From assembly GCF_001429625.1 (NCBI RefSeq), contig NZ_LMSU01000002.1, forward strand, positions 248,001-312,000: DNA of 64,000 bases, given 5' to 3'. The DNA comes from Nocardioides sp. Soil805. Its GTDB lineage: Bacteria; Actinomycetota; Actinomycetes; Propionibacteriales; Nocardioidaceae. Below, piece by piece: positions 33,239 through 40,768 of the stretch. Positions within the stretch are counted from its first letter, which is position 1. Each line of letters begins with the position of its first letter. The translations under genes and the position numbers were made by a program. The notes under the pieces were generated by a model. It was not told where the DNA came from. It saw only the letters and a program-made list of their open reading frames with translations, and made no database searches.

Positions 33239-33882
33239 TGGACCGCGGTCGCGGGTGGCACCTCGTCACGGCCGTCGTCGCGACCGGTGCCGTGCTCTTC
33301 CAGCTGGTCCTGGTGTGGCACGGCAATGCCGTCCTCGACGACGTGGAGCCGCCGGCGCTGGGGGAGCGGCTGGTCCGCTTCATCGGCTACTTCACGATCC
33401 TGTCCAACATCCTGGTCGCGGTCGTCACCTGGACGCTCGCGCTGGCGCGCGACGGAGACGACACCGGGTGGCGGGTGCTGCGACTGACCTCGCTGGTGGG
33501 CATCACCGTGACCGGGGTCGTGCACTGGTTCCTGCTTCGTCCGATCCTCGACCTCTCCGGCGCGGACTACCTCGCCGACAAGCTGCTCCACGTCGTCGTA
33601 CCGCTGCTCGCCGTCGTCGGCTGGGTCGCGTTCGGGCCGCGGGGCCGGGTCCGGGGGCGTGACGTCCTCGCCGCCCTGGTCTTCCCGGTGGCCTGGCTCG
33701 CCTACACGCTCGTGCGCGGCGCCGTCACCGGCTTCTACCCCTATCCGTTCCTGGACGTCGACGACCAGGGGTACGCCGCGGTGGCGGTCGCCTGCCTCGG
33801 CATCGCCGTGCTCTTCGTGGCCCTCGCGGCGGCGGCGTGGAAGCTCGACGATCGGCTGGGACGGACCCTGCAGCTCAAGTAA
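33238..33882 (+). CDS. Pr6Pr family membrane protein
   Basis: 214 residues with about six membrane helices. The conserved RFIGYFTILSNILVAVVTWTLAL, TGVVHWFLLRPILDLSGADYLADKLLHVVVPLLAVVGWVAFGPRG and AWLAYTLVRGAVTGFYPYPFLDVDDQGYAAV segments match the Pr6Pr family of unknown function. The ATG overlaps the dcd stop by one base, so it is translationally coupled to dcd. Confidence 0.88.
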   Translation: MDRGRGWHLVTAVVATGAVLFQLVLVWHGNAVLDDVEPPALGERLVRFIGYFTILSNILVAVVTWTLALARDGDDTGWRVLRLTSLVGITVTGVVHWFLLRPILDLSGADYLADKLLHVVVPLLAVVGWVAFGPRGRVRGRDVLAALVFPVAWLAYTLVRGAVTGFYPYPFLDVDDQGYAAVAVACLGIAVLFVALAAAAWKLDDRLGRTLQLK

Positions 33883-33888
33883 GGGGAA

Positions 33889-33923
33889 CCTAAGTTAGGC
33901 TTGCCTCAATAAGGCTTGCCTCA
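33889..33923 (+). promoter_or_regulatory. Tandem iron boxes (IdeR/DtxR-type) upstream of siderophore uptake operon
   Basis: CCTAAGTTAGG (33889-33899) is an 11-base dyad, followed by two repeats of AGGCTTGCCTCA at a 16-base step (33897-33908 and 33913-33923). The half sites TTAGG and AGGC-TT-GCCT resemble the DtxR/IdeR consensus TTAGGTTAGSCTAACCTAA. They lie 17-51 bases before the binding-protein gene and would repress the operon when iron is sufficient. Confidence 0.75.
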
Positions 33924-33939
33924 CTAGATGGAGATCCCC

Positions 33940-34986
33940 ATGAACCGCGCCTCCCTGCGCACCTCGCTCGCCGCGACGACGCTCGGCCTGGCCGCTGCGC
34001 TCCTGACCGGCTGCAGCACCGGCTCCACCTCGGGCGACGCGGCGGCGGACGAGCCCACCGCCACCACCTCGGCGGAGGCCGACGCCTTCCCGGTCACCAT
34101 CGAGCACGCCTTCGGCGAGACGACCATCGAGGAGGAGCCCACCCGGGTCGCCACCCTCGGCTGGACCGACCAGGACCACGCCCTGGCCCTCGGGGTCGTC
34201 CCGGTCGGTGCCACCAAGCTGACCTGGGGCGGCAACGACGCCGGGTCGTCCGACTGGTTCGACGCCGCGCTGGAGGAGGCCGGTGCCGAGGCGCCGGTCC
34301 GGTACGACGACTCCGACGGCGCCCCGATCGACGCGGTGGCCCAGCTCGAGCCCGACGTCATCCTGGCCACCAACTCCGGCATCACCGAGGCGGAGTACAC
34401 CAAGCTCAGCAAGATCGCGCCGGTCGTCGCCTACCCGGAGTTCCCCTGGACCACCCCGTGGCAGACGTCGCTGGAGATGGTCGGCGAGGCCCTCGGTCGC
34501 AGCGACCTCGCCGCCGAGGTCACCGACGAGACCGAAGCCGCCATCGCGACCGCGAAGCAGGACAACCCCGAGCTCGACGGGGCCTCGCTCATCTACGGCT
34601 ACCTCACCCCGGCCGACCTCTCGACCGTGGGCATCTACGCCCCGGCCGACCCGCGGGTCGCCCTGCTGCGCGACTTCGGCATGGTCGACGCGCCCGCGGT
34701 CGACGGCGCGATCAAGGAGGGCGAGTTCTACGGCACCGTCTCGGCCGAGCGCGCCTCCGAGCTGGACTCCGACGTGCTCCTCACCTGGGTGGAGAAGCCC
34801 GGCGACGCGCAGACCTTCGTCGACGACAACCTGCTCGGCCAGATCCCGGCGATCGCCTCGGGTCACTTCTACGCCGAGTCGAGCAAGGAGGTCGCGATGG
34901 CCTCGACCAACCCGACCCCGCTCTCCATCCCGGTCATCATCGACACCTTCATCCCGAAGGTCGTCGAGGCGGTCAACGGCGCGTGA
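33940..34986 (+). CDS. Siderophore-binding lipoprotein of an iron ABC transporter
   Basis: 348 residues from ATG 33940, chosen because GGAGATC lies just upstream; an ATG at 33928 would leave no ribosome site. The lipobox LTGC places the lipidated cysteine at 25. The mature protein is a FepB/FecB-like class III binding protein: EEEPTRVATLGWTDQDHALALGVVPVG, DVILATNSGITEAEYTKLSKIAPVVAY and a long backbone helix WQTSLEMVGEALGRSD. It captures ferric siderophore outside the membrane. First gene of a five-gene overlapping operon under tandem iron boxes. Confidence 0.95.
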   Translation: MNRASLRTSLAATTLGLAAALLTGCSTGSTSGDAAADEPTATTSAEADAFPVTIEHAFGETTIEEEPTRVATLGWTDQDHALALGVVPVGATKLTWGGNDAGSSDWFDAALEEAGAEAPVRYDDSDGAPIDAVAQLEPDVILATNSGITEAEYTKLSKIAPVVAYPEFPWTTPWQTSLEMVGEALGRSDLAAEVTDETEAAIATAKQDNPELDGASLIYGYLTPADLSTVGIYAPADPRVALLRDFGMVDAPAVDGAIKEGEFYGTVSAERASELDSDVLLTWVEKPGDAQTFVDDNLLGQIPAIASGHFYAESSKEVAMASTNPTPLSIPVIIDTFIPKVVEAVNGA

Positions 34987-36026
34987 CCTCCACACCCGTC
35001 CTCGAGCGCAGGGCGGAGGCCGGCCACGGGGGCCGGTCCCCGCGCCGCCTCGGCACACCGACCGTGACCGTCCTGCTCCTCGGCGCGGTCGCGATGGCGT
35101 GCGTCCTCTCGGTCGTGGTGGGCGCGCGCCCGGTCCCGCTCGCCGCGATCTGGGACGGGTCCCACCCGCTGCACAACGTCTCCCGGGCCCGGGTCGACCG
35201 CACCCTGCTGGGACTGGCGGTGGGCGCGGCCCTCGCGCTCGCCGGGGCCGTGCTGCAGGGCCTCACCCGCAACCCGCTGGCCGACCCCGGGATCCTGGGC
35301 ATCAACGCCGGCGCCAGCTTCGCGATGGTGGTCGGCCTGTCCGTCTTCGGCGTCTCCGAGCTGCGCGACTTCCTGTGGGTCGCCTTCCTGGGTGCCGCGG
35401 TGGCCGCCGTGCTGGTCCACGTCATCGCCTCGCTCGGACGTGACGGGGCGACCCCCGTCAAGCTCGCCATCGCCGGCGCCGCCCTCACTGCGGCCGTGAC
35501 CAGCTGGACCACCGGGGTGCTCCTGGTCGACCGGCAGACCATGGAGACCTTCCGCTACTGGCAGGTCGGCACCATCGGGGGTCGTGACCTGGAGGTGCTG
35601 CTCACCGGGGCGCCGTTCCTGCTGGCCGGCGGCATCCTCGCGCTCGCCGGCGCCCGGCTGCTCGACACCCTGGCCCTCGGCGACGATCTCGCTCGCGGCC
35701 TGGGGCGTCGTACGGCGCTCGACCGGGTCGTCCTCGGCGTCGCCGTCGTGCTGCTCGCCGGCACCGCGACGGCGCTGGCCGGCCCGGTGGCCTTCGTGGG
35801 CCTCGTGGTGCCGCACGCCGTGCGCAGCCTCGTCGGCTCGCACCACGCGCGCCTGCTGCCCCTGGCCGCGCTCGGCGGGGCGGCCCTCGTCGTCCTCGCC
35901 GACACGCTCGGCCGGGTGGTCCTGCCGCCCGCCGAGGTCCAGGTCGGCGTGATGGCGGCCGTGGTCGGCGTACCCGTCTTCCTCGTGCTCGTCCGCCGGG
36001 GCCGCTCCGGGAGCGGGGCGCTGTGA
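34983..36026 (+). CDS. FecCD-family siderophore transport permease 1
   Basis: 347 residues, GTG start overlapping the lipoprotein stop (GTGA). About ten membrane helices are seen. Signatures include RVDRTLLGLAVGAALALAGAVLQGLTRNPLADPGILGINAGASFAMV and LAGPVAFVGLVVPHAVRSLVGSHH, the cytoplasmic coupling helix that contacts the ATPase. It forms a heterodimeric channel with the next gene's product. Confidence 0.95.
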   Translation: MTSTPVLERRAEAGHGGRSPRRLGTPTVTVLLLGAVAMACVLSVVVGARPVPLAAIWDGSHPLHNVSRARVDRTLLGLAVGAALALAGAVLQGLTRNPLADPGILGINAGASFAMVVGLSVFGVSELRDFLWVAFLGAAVAAVLVHVIASLGRDGATPVKLAIAGAALTAAVTSWTTGVLLVDRQTMETFRYWQVGTIGGRDLEVLLTGAPFLLAGGILALAGARLLDTLALGDDLARGLGRRTALDRVVLGVAVVLLAGTATALAGPVAFVGLVVPHAVRSLVGSHHARLLPLAALGGAALVVLADTLGRVVLPPAEVQVGVMAAVVGVPVFLVLVRRGRSGSGAL

Positions 36027-37084
36027 CCACGGTGCTGACCCGACGGGTGACCACGGAGCAGGACGGCGACGCGGTCGCCGTCGTCCGCGCCGCCCGTCGT
36101 ACGCCGCGTCGTCGCTCCGCGCTCGTCGTCACCGGGTTGGCCGGGGCGCTGCTCGCGGCCTTCGCCGCCCGGGTGCTGCTCGGCGACTACACGATCACCG
36201 TGCCCGACTTCGTGCGGATCGTCACCGGCACCGACATCCCCGGCGCGACGTACATCCTGATGGAGAGCAAGCTGCCGCGGGCCGTGCTCGCGCTGCTCGC
36301 CGGCGTGGCCTTCGGGGCGGCGGGCGCGCTGTTCCAGACGACGCTGCGCAACCCGCTGGCCAGCCCCGACATCATCGGCGTCAGCCTGGGCGCGAGCGCC
36401 ACGGCCGTCGTCGCCATCGCGCTGTGGGGGTGGCAGGGCCTGTCCGTGTCCGCGGTCGCCGTCGTCGGTGCGATCACGGTGGCCCTCGTCGTGCGGCTCG
36501 TCGCCGGCCCGCACGGTGGGCATCGGCTGGTCCTGGTCGGCATCGGCCTCGCGGCAGCGATGCAGTCGGTCATCCAGTACGTGTTCACGCGCGTCGACGA
36601 GTACGACGCCCAGCTGGTGCTGCGGTGGCTGACCGGCAGCGTCAACGGGGTCGCCTGGCCGACCATCCGCCTGCTCGCCGTCGCGCTGGCGGTGCTGCTG
36701 CCTGCCACGTGGTGGCTGTGCCGGTCCCTGCGCGCCAGCGAGCTCGGCGACGACACCGCCGCGGGGCTCGGCGTCTCCCGGACCCGCGGCGAGCTGCTCC
36801 TGCTGATGGGGGTGGTGCTCGTCGCGGTGGCCGTCGCCGCCGCGGGGCCGATCGCCTTCGTCTCGTTCCTGGCCGGGCCGATCGCCCGGGCGCTCAACGG
36901 CGGGCGCACGACGGTCCTCGGCGCCGCGCTCACCGGTGCGCTCGTCGTCGTCTCGGCCGACTACGTCGCCGACTACCTGATCCCGGACACCAACCTGCCG
37001 GTCGGTGTCGTCACCGGCGCCGTCGGTGCGCCGTTCCTGCTCTGGCTGCTCGCGAGCGGCCGCACCGGAAGGAGGGCGGCATGA
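36023..37084 (+). CDS. FecCD-family siderophore transport permease 2
   Basis: 353 residues, GTG start overlapping permease 1. The N-terminal cytoplasmic stretch is basic. LPRAVLALLAGVAFGAAGALFQTTLRNPLASPDIIGVSLGASATAVV and AAGPIAFVSFLAGPIARALNGG are the paired FecCD motifs. It partners permease 1; differing membrane helices suggest an asymmetric translocation path, as usual in this family. Confidence 0.95.
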   Translation: MTTVLTRRVTTEQDGDAVAVVRAARRTPRRRSALVVTGLAGALLAAFAARVLLGDYTITVPDFVRIVTGTDIPGATYILMESKLPRAVLALLAGVAFGAAGALFQTTLRNPLASPDIIGVSLGASATAVVAIALWGWQGLSVSAVAVVGAITVALVVRLVAGPHGGHRLVLVGIGLAAAMQSVIQYVFTRVDEYDAQLVLRWLTGSVNGVAWPTIRLLAVALAVLLPATWWLCRSLRASELGDDTAAGLGVSRTRGELLLLMGVVLVAVAVAAAGPIAFVSFLAGPIARALNGGRTTVLGAALTGALVVVSADYVADYLIPDTNLPVGVVTGAVGAPFLLWLLASGRTGRRAA

Positions 37085-37917
37085 CCGCCACCCCCACCAG
37101 CCCAGCCACCTCACGCCTGACGGCCTCCGGCCTGTCCCTGGGATACGCCGAGCACGCCGTCGTCGACGACCTCGACCTCCGCATCCCCGACGGCCGGGTC
37201 ACCGTCATCGTCGGGGCCAACGCCTGCGGCAAGTCGACCCTGCTGCGCGGGCTCGCCCGCCTGCTGCGGCCGCGGTCCGGGGCGGTGCTCCTCGACGGCG
37301 AGGCGATCCACCGCCGGCCCACCCGGCAGGTGGCCCGGGTCCTGGGCCTGCTGCCCCAGAACCCGGTCGCCCCCGAGGGCGTCACCGTCGTCGACCTCGT
37401 CGGTCGCGGACGGCACCCGCACCACGGCGCGTTCCGGCGCTGGACCGCCGCCGACGACGAGGCGGTGGCCGAGGCGCTCGCGCTCACCGACACCCTCGGG
37501 CTCGCCGACCGGGTCGTCGACGAGCTCTCGGGCGGCCAGCGGCAACGCGTGTGGATCGCCATGGCGCTCGCGCAGGGCACCGACCTGCTCCTCCTCGACG
37601 AGCCGACGACGTACCTCGACGTCGCGCACCAGGTCGAGATGCTCGACCTGCTCGCCGAGCTCAACGCCCGCCGCGGCACCACGATCGTCATGGTGCTGCA
37701 CGACCTCAACCTCTCGGCCCGGTACGCCGACCACCTCGTCGCCCTGCGGGACGGCCGGGTCGTCGCCGAGGGCACCCCCGGCGAGGTGGTCACCGAGGAG
37801 GTCGTCCGCGAGGTCTTCGGCCTCGACAACCGGGTGATCGACGACCCCGTCTCGCACACCCCGCTGGTGGTCCCCGTGGGCCGCCACCTCCGCCCCACCA
37901 CCCAGGAGAACCGATGA
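37081..37917 (+). CDS. Siderophore ABC transporter ATPase (FecE/FepC-like)
   Basis: 278 residues, ATG overlapping permease 2. Walker A is VGANACGKSTLLRGLARLL, the Q-loop is LLPQNPVAPEGVTV, the signature is LSGGQRQRVWIAMALAQ, Walker B is LLLLDEPTTYLD and the switch histidine is MVLHDLN. The GANACGKST Walker A variant is usual in siderophore ATPases. It drives ferric siderophore import. Confidence 0.96.
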   Translation: MTATPTSPATSRLTASGLSLGYAEHAVVDDLDLRIPDGRVTVIVGANACGKSTLLRGLARLLRPRSGAVLLDGEAIHRRPTRQVARVLGLLPQNPVAPEGVTVVDLVGRGRHPHHGAFRRWTAADDEAVAEALALTDTLGLADRVVDELSGGQRQRVWIAMALAQGTDLLLLDEPTTYLDVAHQVEMLDLLAELNARRGTTIVMVLHDLNLSARYADHLVALRDGRVVAEGTPGEVVTEEVVREVFGLDNRVIDDPVSHTPLVVPVGRHLRPTTQENR

Positions 37918-38903
37918 GCCCCGTGATCGACCGCCCCGTGGGCTCCGCCCTGCCGTTGCTGTTCTGCGAGGTCGAGGTCGTCGCGGTCGAGCGCCTCAGC
38001 CCGTCGTTCGTGCGGGTCGAGCTCGGCGGCCCGGCGTTGGCTGAGTACGGCGTCGCCGGCCCACGCCACGACCAGCGCATCAAGCTGGTCCTGCCCGATC
38101 CGGTCACGGGGGGACTGACCTCGGTCGACGACGTGGACGAGTCGTGGCTGTCCACGTGGACGACCCGACCGGCCTCCGAGCGCGGCCACATGCGCACCTA
38201 CACGATCCGCGACGTCCGCGGCTCCGGCGAGGCCACGACCCTGGTGGTGGACATCGTGCTGCACCTCGAGGGCGACGCCGTCGGGCCGGGGTCGGTGTGG
38301 GCCGCCCGGGCCGTACCGGGGGACCGGGTGGTGCTGGTGGCGCCGCGACGCGGCTTCCCGTTCGGGGGGATCGAGTTCACCCCCGCTCCGGGTGCGGAGC
38401 TGCTCCTGGTGGGCGACGAGACGGCGGTGCCGGCGGTGTGCGCGGTCCTGGAGCAGCTGCCGGGCTCGGCCACCGGCGCCGTCTTCCTCGAGGTCCCCGA
38501 GGCCGGGGACGTGCTCGACGTACGTCGTCCCGACGGGGTGTCGGTGACCTGGCTGCCCCGCCACGGGGCGCCGCTCGGGGAGCGGCTGCACGCCGCGGTG
38601 GTGGCCCACCTCGGCACCCCGGGCGCCGTCGTGGAGGTCGAGCCGGAGGAGGTGGACCCGGACCTGTGGGAGACCCCGTCGTACTCGTCCTCGGGCGAGG
38701 AGATCGCCGCCGCCTCCGGGGCCGTCGGGGACGACCCCTCGACGGGCCCAGGACTCCGGCTCGACGGCCTCTACGCGTGGATCGCGGGGGAGTCCGCGGT
38801 GGTCACCGGCCTGCGGCGCCACCTGGTGAAGGGCCTGGGGATGGACCGGAGCCAGGTGGCGTTCATGGGCTACTGGCGCCGGGGCGTCTCCATGGGGTCC
38901 TGA
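37914..38903 (+). CDS. Siderophore-interacting protein, FAD-dependent ferric reductase
   Basis: 329 residues, ATGA overlap with the ATPase. The FAD-binding beta-barrel has HMRTYTIRDVRGSGEATTLVVDIVLH, the NAD(P)H part has LLLVGDETAVPAVCAVLEQLP, and the C-terminus GLYAWIAGESAVVTGLRRHLVKGLGMDRSQVAFMGYWRRG is the SIP hallmark. It releases iron by reducing the imported ferric siderophore in the cytoplasm. Near residue 275 lies DDPSTGPG, encoded by a REP-like CCTCGACGGGCCCAGGAC inserted in a variable loop. It closes the operon. Confidence 0.95.
   Translation: MSPVIDRPVGSALPLLFCEVEVVAVERLSPSFVRVELGGPALAEYGVAGPRHDQRIKLVLPDPVTGGLTSVDDVDESWLSTWTTRPASERGHMRTYTIRDVRGSGEATTLVVDIVLHLEGDAVGPGSVWAARAVPGDRVVLVAPRRGFPFGGIEFTPAPGAELLLVGDETAVPAVCAVLEQLPGSATGAVFLEVPEAGDVLDVRRPDGVSVTWLPRHGAPLGERLHAAVVAHLGTPGAVVEVEPEEVDPDLWETPSYSSSGEEIAAASGAVGDDPSTGPGLRLDGLYAWIAGESAVVTGLRRHLVKGLGMDRSQVAFMGYWRRGVSMGS
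38735..38755. repeat. REP-like insert inside the SIP gene, in frame
   Basis: CCCCTCGACGGGCCCAGGAC resembles the nagA insert at 7.9 kb and is translated as DPSTGPG, compared with DPSTGSG in NagA. It falls in the variable loop before the final conserved block. Confidence 0.5.
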
Positions 38904-38916
38904 CTCCGGGGGTGGA

Positions 38917-39009
38917 TCAGGCCTTGCGGGTCCAGCGTCGGGCGGCCTCGCGGCGCCGCTGGTCGCGGTGGTGACGGGCGATCATCTCGATCTCGGTGGT
39001 TCCGTACAT
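38917..39009 (-). CDS. 30-residue basic small protein
   Basis: ATG 39009 is preceded by CGAAGGAGCACGCC, a strong ribosome site. The product MYGTTEIEMIARHHRDQRRR continues with EAARRWTRKA and stops at 38917. It is a single basic amphipathic helix with a short acidic start. It lies 37 bases after the DUF4097 gene on the same strand and may be the last gene of that cluster. No family recognised. Confidence 0.65.
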   Translation of the reverse strand: MYGTTEIEMIARHHRDQRRREAARRWTRKA

Positions 39010-39046
39010 GGCGTGCTCCTTCGTGGTCGTGTCGCTCGGATGGTGA

Positions 39047-39868
39047 TCAGCGCTGCTGGAGGGTGATGTCGCCGGTGGCGACCTGGGCCCGGACCTCGAC
39101 GTGGTCCTGGCCCTCGGCCGGCTCGCCGGTGCCGCCGAGGTCGCTGTGGATGCGGCCGGTGACGGTGGTGATGTCGGTCCAGACGGGGGTGCCGGCGGGG
39201 ATGCCCAGCCGCACGTCGCCGCTGGCCCCCTTGACGGTGAAGCGGCCGCGGCGGGCCAGGTCGACCTGGAGGTCGCCGCTGCCGGTGGAGAAGGACAGGT
39301 CGTCGGCGCTCTCGCCCACCCGCACGTCCCCGGACCCGGTCTTGACGGCGAGGCTGCCGGCGACCGACTCGACGGTGACGTCGCCGCTGCCGGTGGAGAG
39401 GGTCAGCGCCGCGCCGACGCGCCCGATCCGGACGTCGCCCGAGCCGCTCTTGACGCGGCCCTCGCCGCGCAGCTCGGTGAACCGCAGGTCGCCGCTGCCG
39501 GCCTGCACCTCGAGCGGGCCGGTGACCAGCTCGACGGAGAGGTCGCCGCTGCCGACGTGCGCCCAGGTGGCGCCGTACTCGCCCTCGGCCCGGACGTCGG
39601 CGCTGCCGGTCCGCAGCGCCAGGGCGCTGTCCGTGGGCACGGTGACGGTGACGTCGTAGCGACGGCTGCCGCCGGTGAGGAAGCCGGTCGTGCGAGGCAC
39701 CACCACGGCGACCTGGCCGTCGCGCTGCTCGACGACGACCTCCTCGGGGTGGTCCCCGGTGATCGTGACGGTGGTGACGTCGGTGGTGGTGGCGGTGACG
39801 TCGAGGCGACCCTTGCCGAGCTCGACGTACAGCTCGATGGGGTCGGGGGTGTCGAAGGTGTGTTCCAT
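39047..39868 (-). CDS. DUF4097 beta-strand-repeat protein
   Basis: 273 residues made of a right-handed parallel beta solenoid. At least eight degenerate repeats contain GSGDVRV/GSGDLSV-type turns (TGSADVRAE, VGSGDLSVE, AGSGDLRFT, SGSGDVRIG, TGSGDVTVE, TGSGDVRVG, TGSGDLQVD, GASGDVRLG). It matches DUF4097/adhesin-like proteins common in actinobacteria, often next to a HicB-like gene. No signal peptide, so it is probably cytoplasmic. Function unknown. GGAGAC precedes the ATG. Confidence 0.92.
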   Translation of the reverse strand: MEHTFDTPDPIELYVELGKGRLDVTATTTDVTTVTITGDHPEEVVVEQRDGQVAVVVPRTTGFLTGGSRRYDVTVTVPTDSALALRTGSADVRAEGEYGATWAHVGSGDLSVELVTGPLEVQAGSGDLRFTELRGEGRVKSGSGDVRIGRVGAALTLSTGSGDVTVESVAGSLAVKTGSGDVRVGESADDLSFSTGSGDLQVDLARRGRFTVKGASGDVRLGIPAGTPVWTDITTVTGRIHSDLGGTGEPAEGQDHVEVRAQVATGDITLQQR

Positions 39869-39963
39869 GGGTGTCTCCAGGGTGTGCTCGGCCCACGGTC
39901 CAGCCTGGGTGCTGGACCGTCGTGGCGCCTGACGGAAGTTGCGGTGCTGTCCGGGCGTGCTCC

Positions 39964-40503
39964 TCAGAGCCAGCCGGTCATGCGGCGGTTGCCGCGGTTG
40001 CCTCCCTTGAAGGGGTCGTGGCCGAAGAACGGGATGCTCGAGAGGTCGATGTCGACGTTGATCGCGTGGTCGGAGGTCGCGGCCCGGATCACCGAGACCA
40101 GCCAGGTGTTGAGGCTCTGCCCGCTGGTGGCGGCCTTTTCCTCGGCGCGGGTCTTGATCGACTCGGGGATGCGGAGGGTGATGCGGGCGAGGTCGCCCTC
40201 CTCCACCTCCTCGGGACGGGGCGGGACCGGGGGTGCCGGCGGTGCGGGCACCGCGCCCGTGGGGGCCACCTCGACGACGAAGTCGAGCTCGCGACCGGCG
40301 AGGCGTACGTCGACGCCACCCTGCGGGAGCTCGGTGCTGATCTCGGCAGCGGCCTGGGAGATGGCCTCCATGATCGCGAGGCGGGCGCTGGCGTCCAGCG
40401 CGTAGCTGAGGCGCTCGGCCACCTGGCGGGCCTCGTCGCCACCGGCCTCGGCGGCGGCCAGGAGGTCGCGGCGGAGGCTGTCGACGTACGGCGTGATGTC
40501 CAT
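39964..40503 (-). CDS. HicB-like ribbon-helix-helix protein
   Basis: About 179 residues from ATG 40503; in-frame starts also exist at 40509 and 40512. The N-terminal half is helical (YVDSLRRDLLAAAEAGGDEARQVAERLSYALDASARLAIMEAISQAAAEI). A proline-rich linker (VPAPPAPPVPPRP) follows, then a ribbon-helix-helix DNA-binding domain (ARITLRIPESIKTRAEEKAATSGQSLNTWLVSVIRAA) and a Gly/Arg-rich tail GGNRGNRR. HicB-like antitoxins share this domain, but no HicA toxin lies adjacent; the neighbour is DUF4097. It probably binds the palindrome over its own promoter. Confidence 0.85.
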   Translation of the reverse strand: MDITPYVDSLRRDLLAAAEAGGDEARQVAERLSYALDASARLAIMEAISQAAAEISTELPQGGVDVRLAGRELDFVVEVAPTGAVPAPPAPPVPPRPEEVEEGDLARITLRIPESIKTRAEEKAATSGQSLNTWLVSVIRAATSDHAINVDIDLSSIPFFGHDPFKGGNRGNRRMTGWL

Positions 40504-40510
40504 GCGCATC

Positions 40511-40539
40511 ACTATGACATCACGGTGACGTCATGGCAA
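40511..40539 (-). promoter_or_regulatory. Promoter and operator of the HicB-like gene; likely leaderless transcript
   Basis: On the minus strand TTGCCA (40534-40539) and CATAGT (40511-40516) form -35 and -10 boxes with a 17-base spacer. The near-perfect dyad ATGACATCAC-G-GTGACGTCAT (40514-40534) covers the spacer. Expected transcription start falls at or next to the start codons, so the transcript would be leaderless. A further TGATGTCAC half site lies upstream at 40548-40556. Confidence 0.6.
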
Positions 40540-40592
40540 GAGGTTTCTGATGTCACGCTGCACCCGGGTGGTGCCGTGGCCCGTGGGCCGGT

Positions 40593-40681
40593 GCGTAGAC
40601 ACGCGGACACAACCCCCGTCGTACGACGGAGCGCAGGCGTGGCGGACGGGTCTCGCTGTAGTTGTGTCCGCGTGTCTACGC
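40593..40681. repeat. Inverted repeat with perfect 21-base arms
   Basis: Left arm 40593-40613 starts GCGTAGACACGCGG, right arm 40661-40681 ends CCGCGTGTCTACGC; they pair perfectly over 21 bases around a 47-base centre. No reading frame of note lies inside. It has the same layout as the other palindromic repeats in the window (long arms, 35-60 base centre) but no second copy is seen here. Confidence 0.85.
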
Positions 40682-40717
40682 GCCCCGCTTACGGAGCTGG
40701 CGCCAGGAAATGCCGAA

Positions 40718-40748
40718 CGCGGCCGACCGGTCAGGCCGGTCGGCCGCG
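40718..40748 (-). terminator. Terminator hairpin after etfD
   Basis: CGCGGCCGACCGG (40718-40730) pairs perfectly with CCGGTCGGCCGCG (40736-40748) around a five-base loop, 20 bases beyond the etfD stop on the minus strand. Confidence 0.8.
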
Positions 40749-40768
40749 TGCGGGTGCTGGGGCGTTGC

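Larger units (their letters stand above)
40540..40768. other. Gene-free region upstream of hicB-like gene and downstream of etfD
   Basis: No coding sequence. It contains a long-range inverted repeat (40593-40681) and the etfD terminator (40718-40748); otherwise nothing is recognised. Confidence 0.6.

Noticed and set aside
39964..40503. Classical HicAB toxin-antitoxin pair
   Set aside because: No HicA-sized gene is adjacent; the neighbour is DUF4097 and the other side is non-coding.
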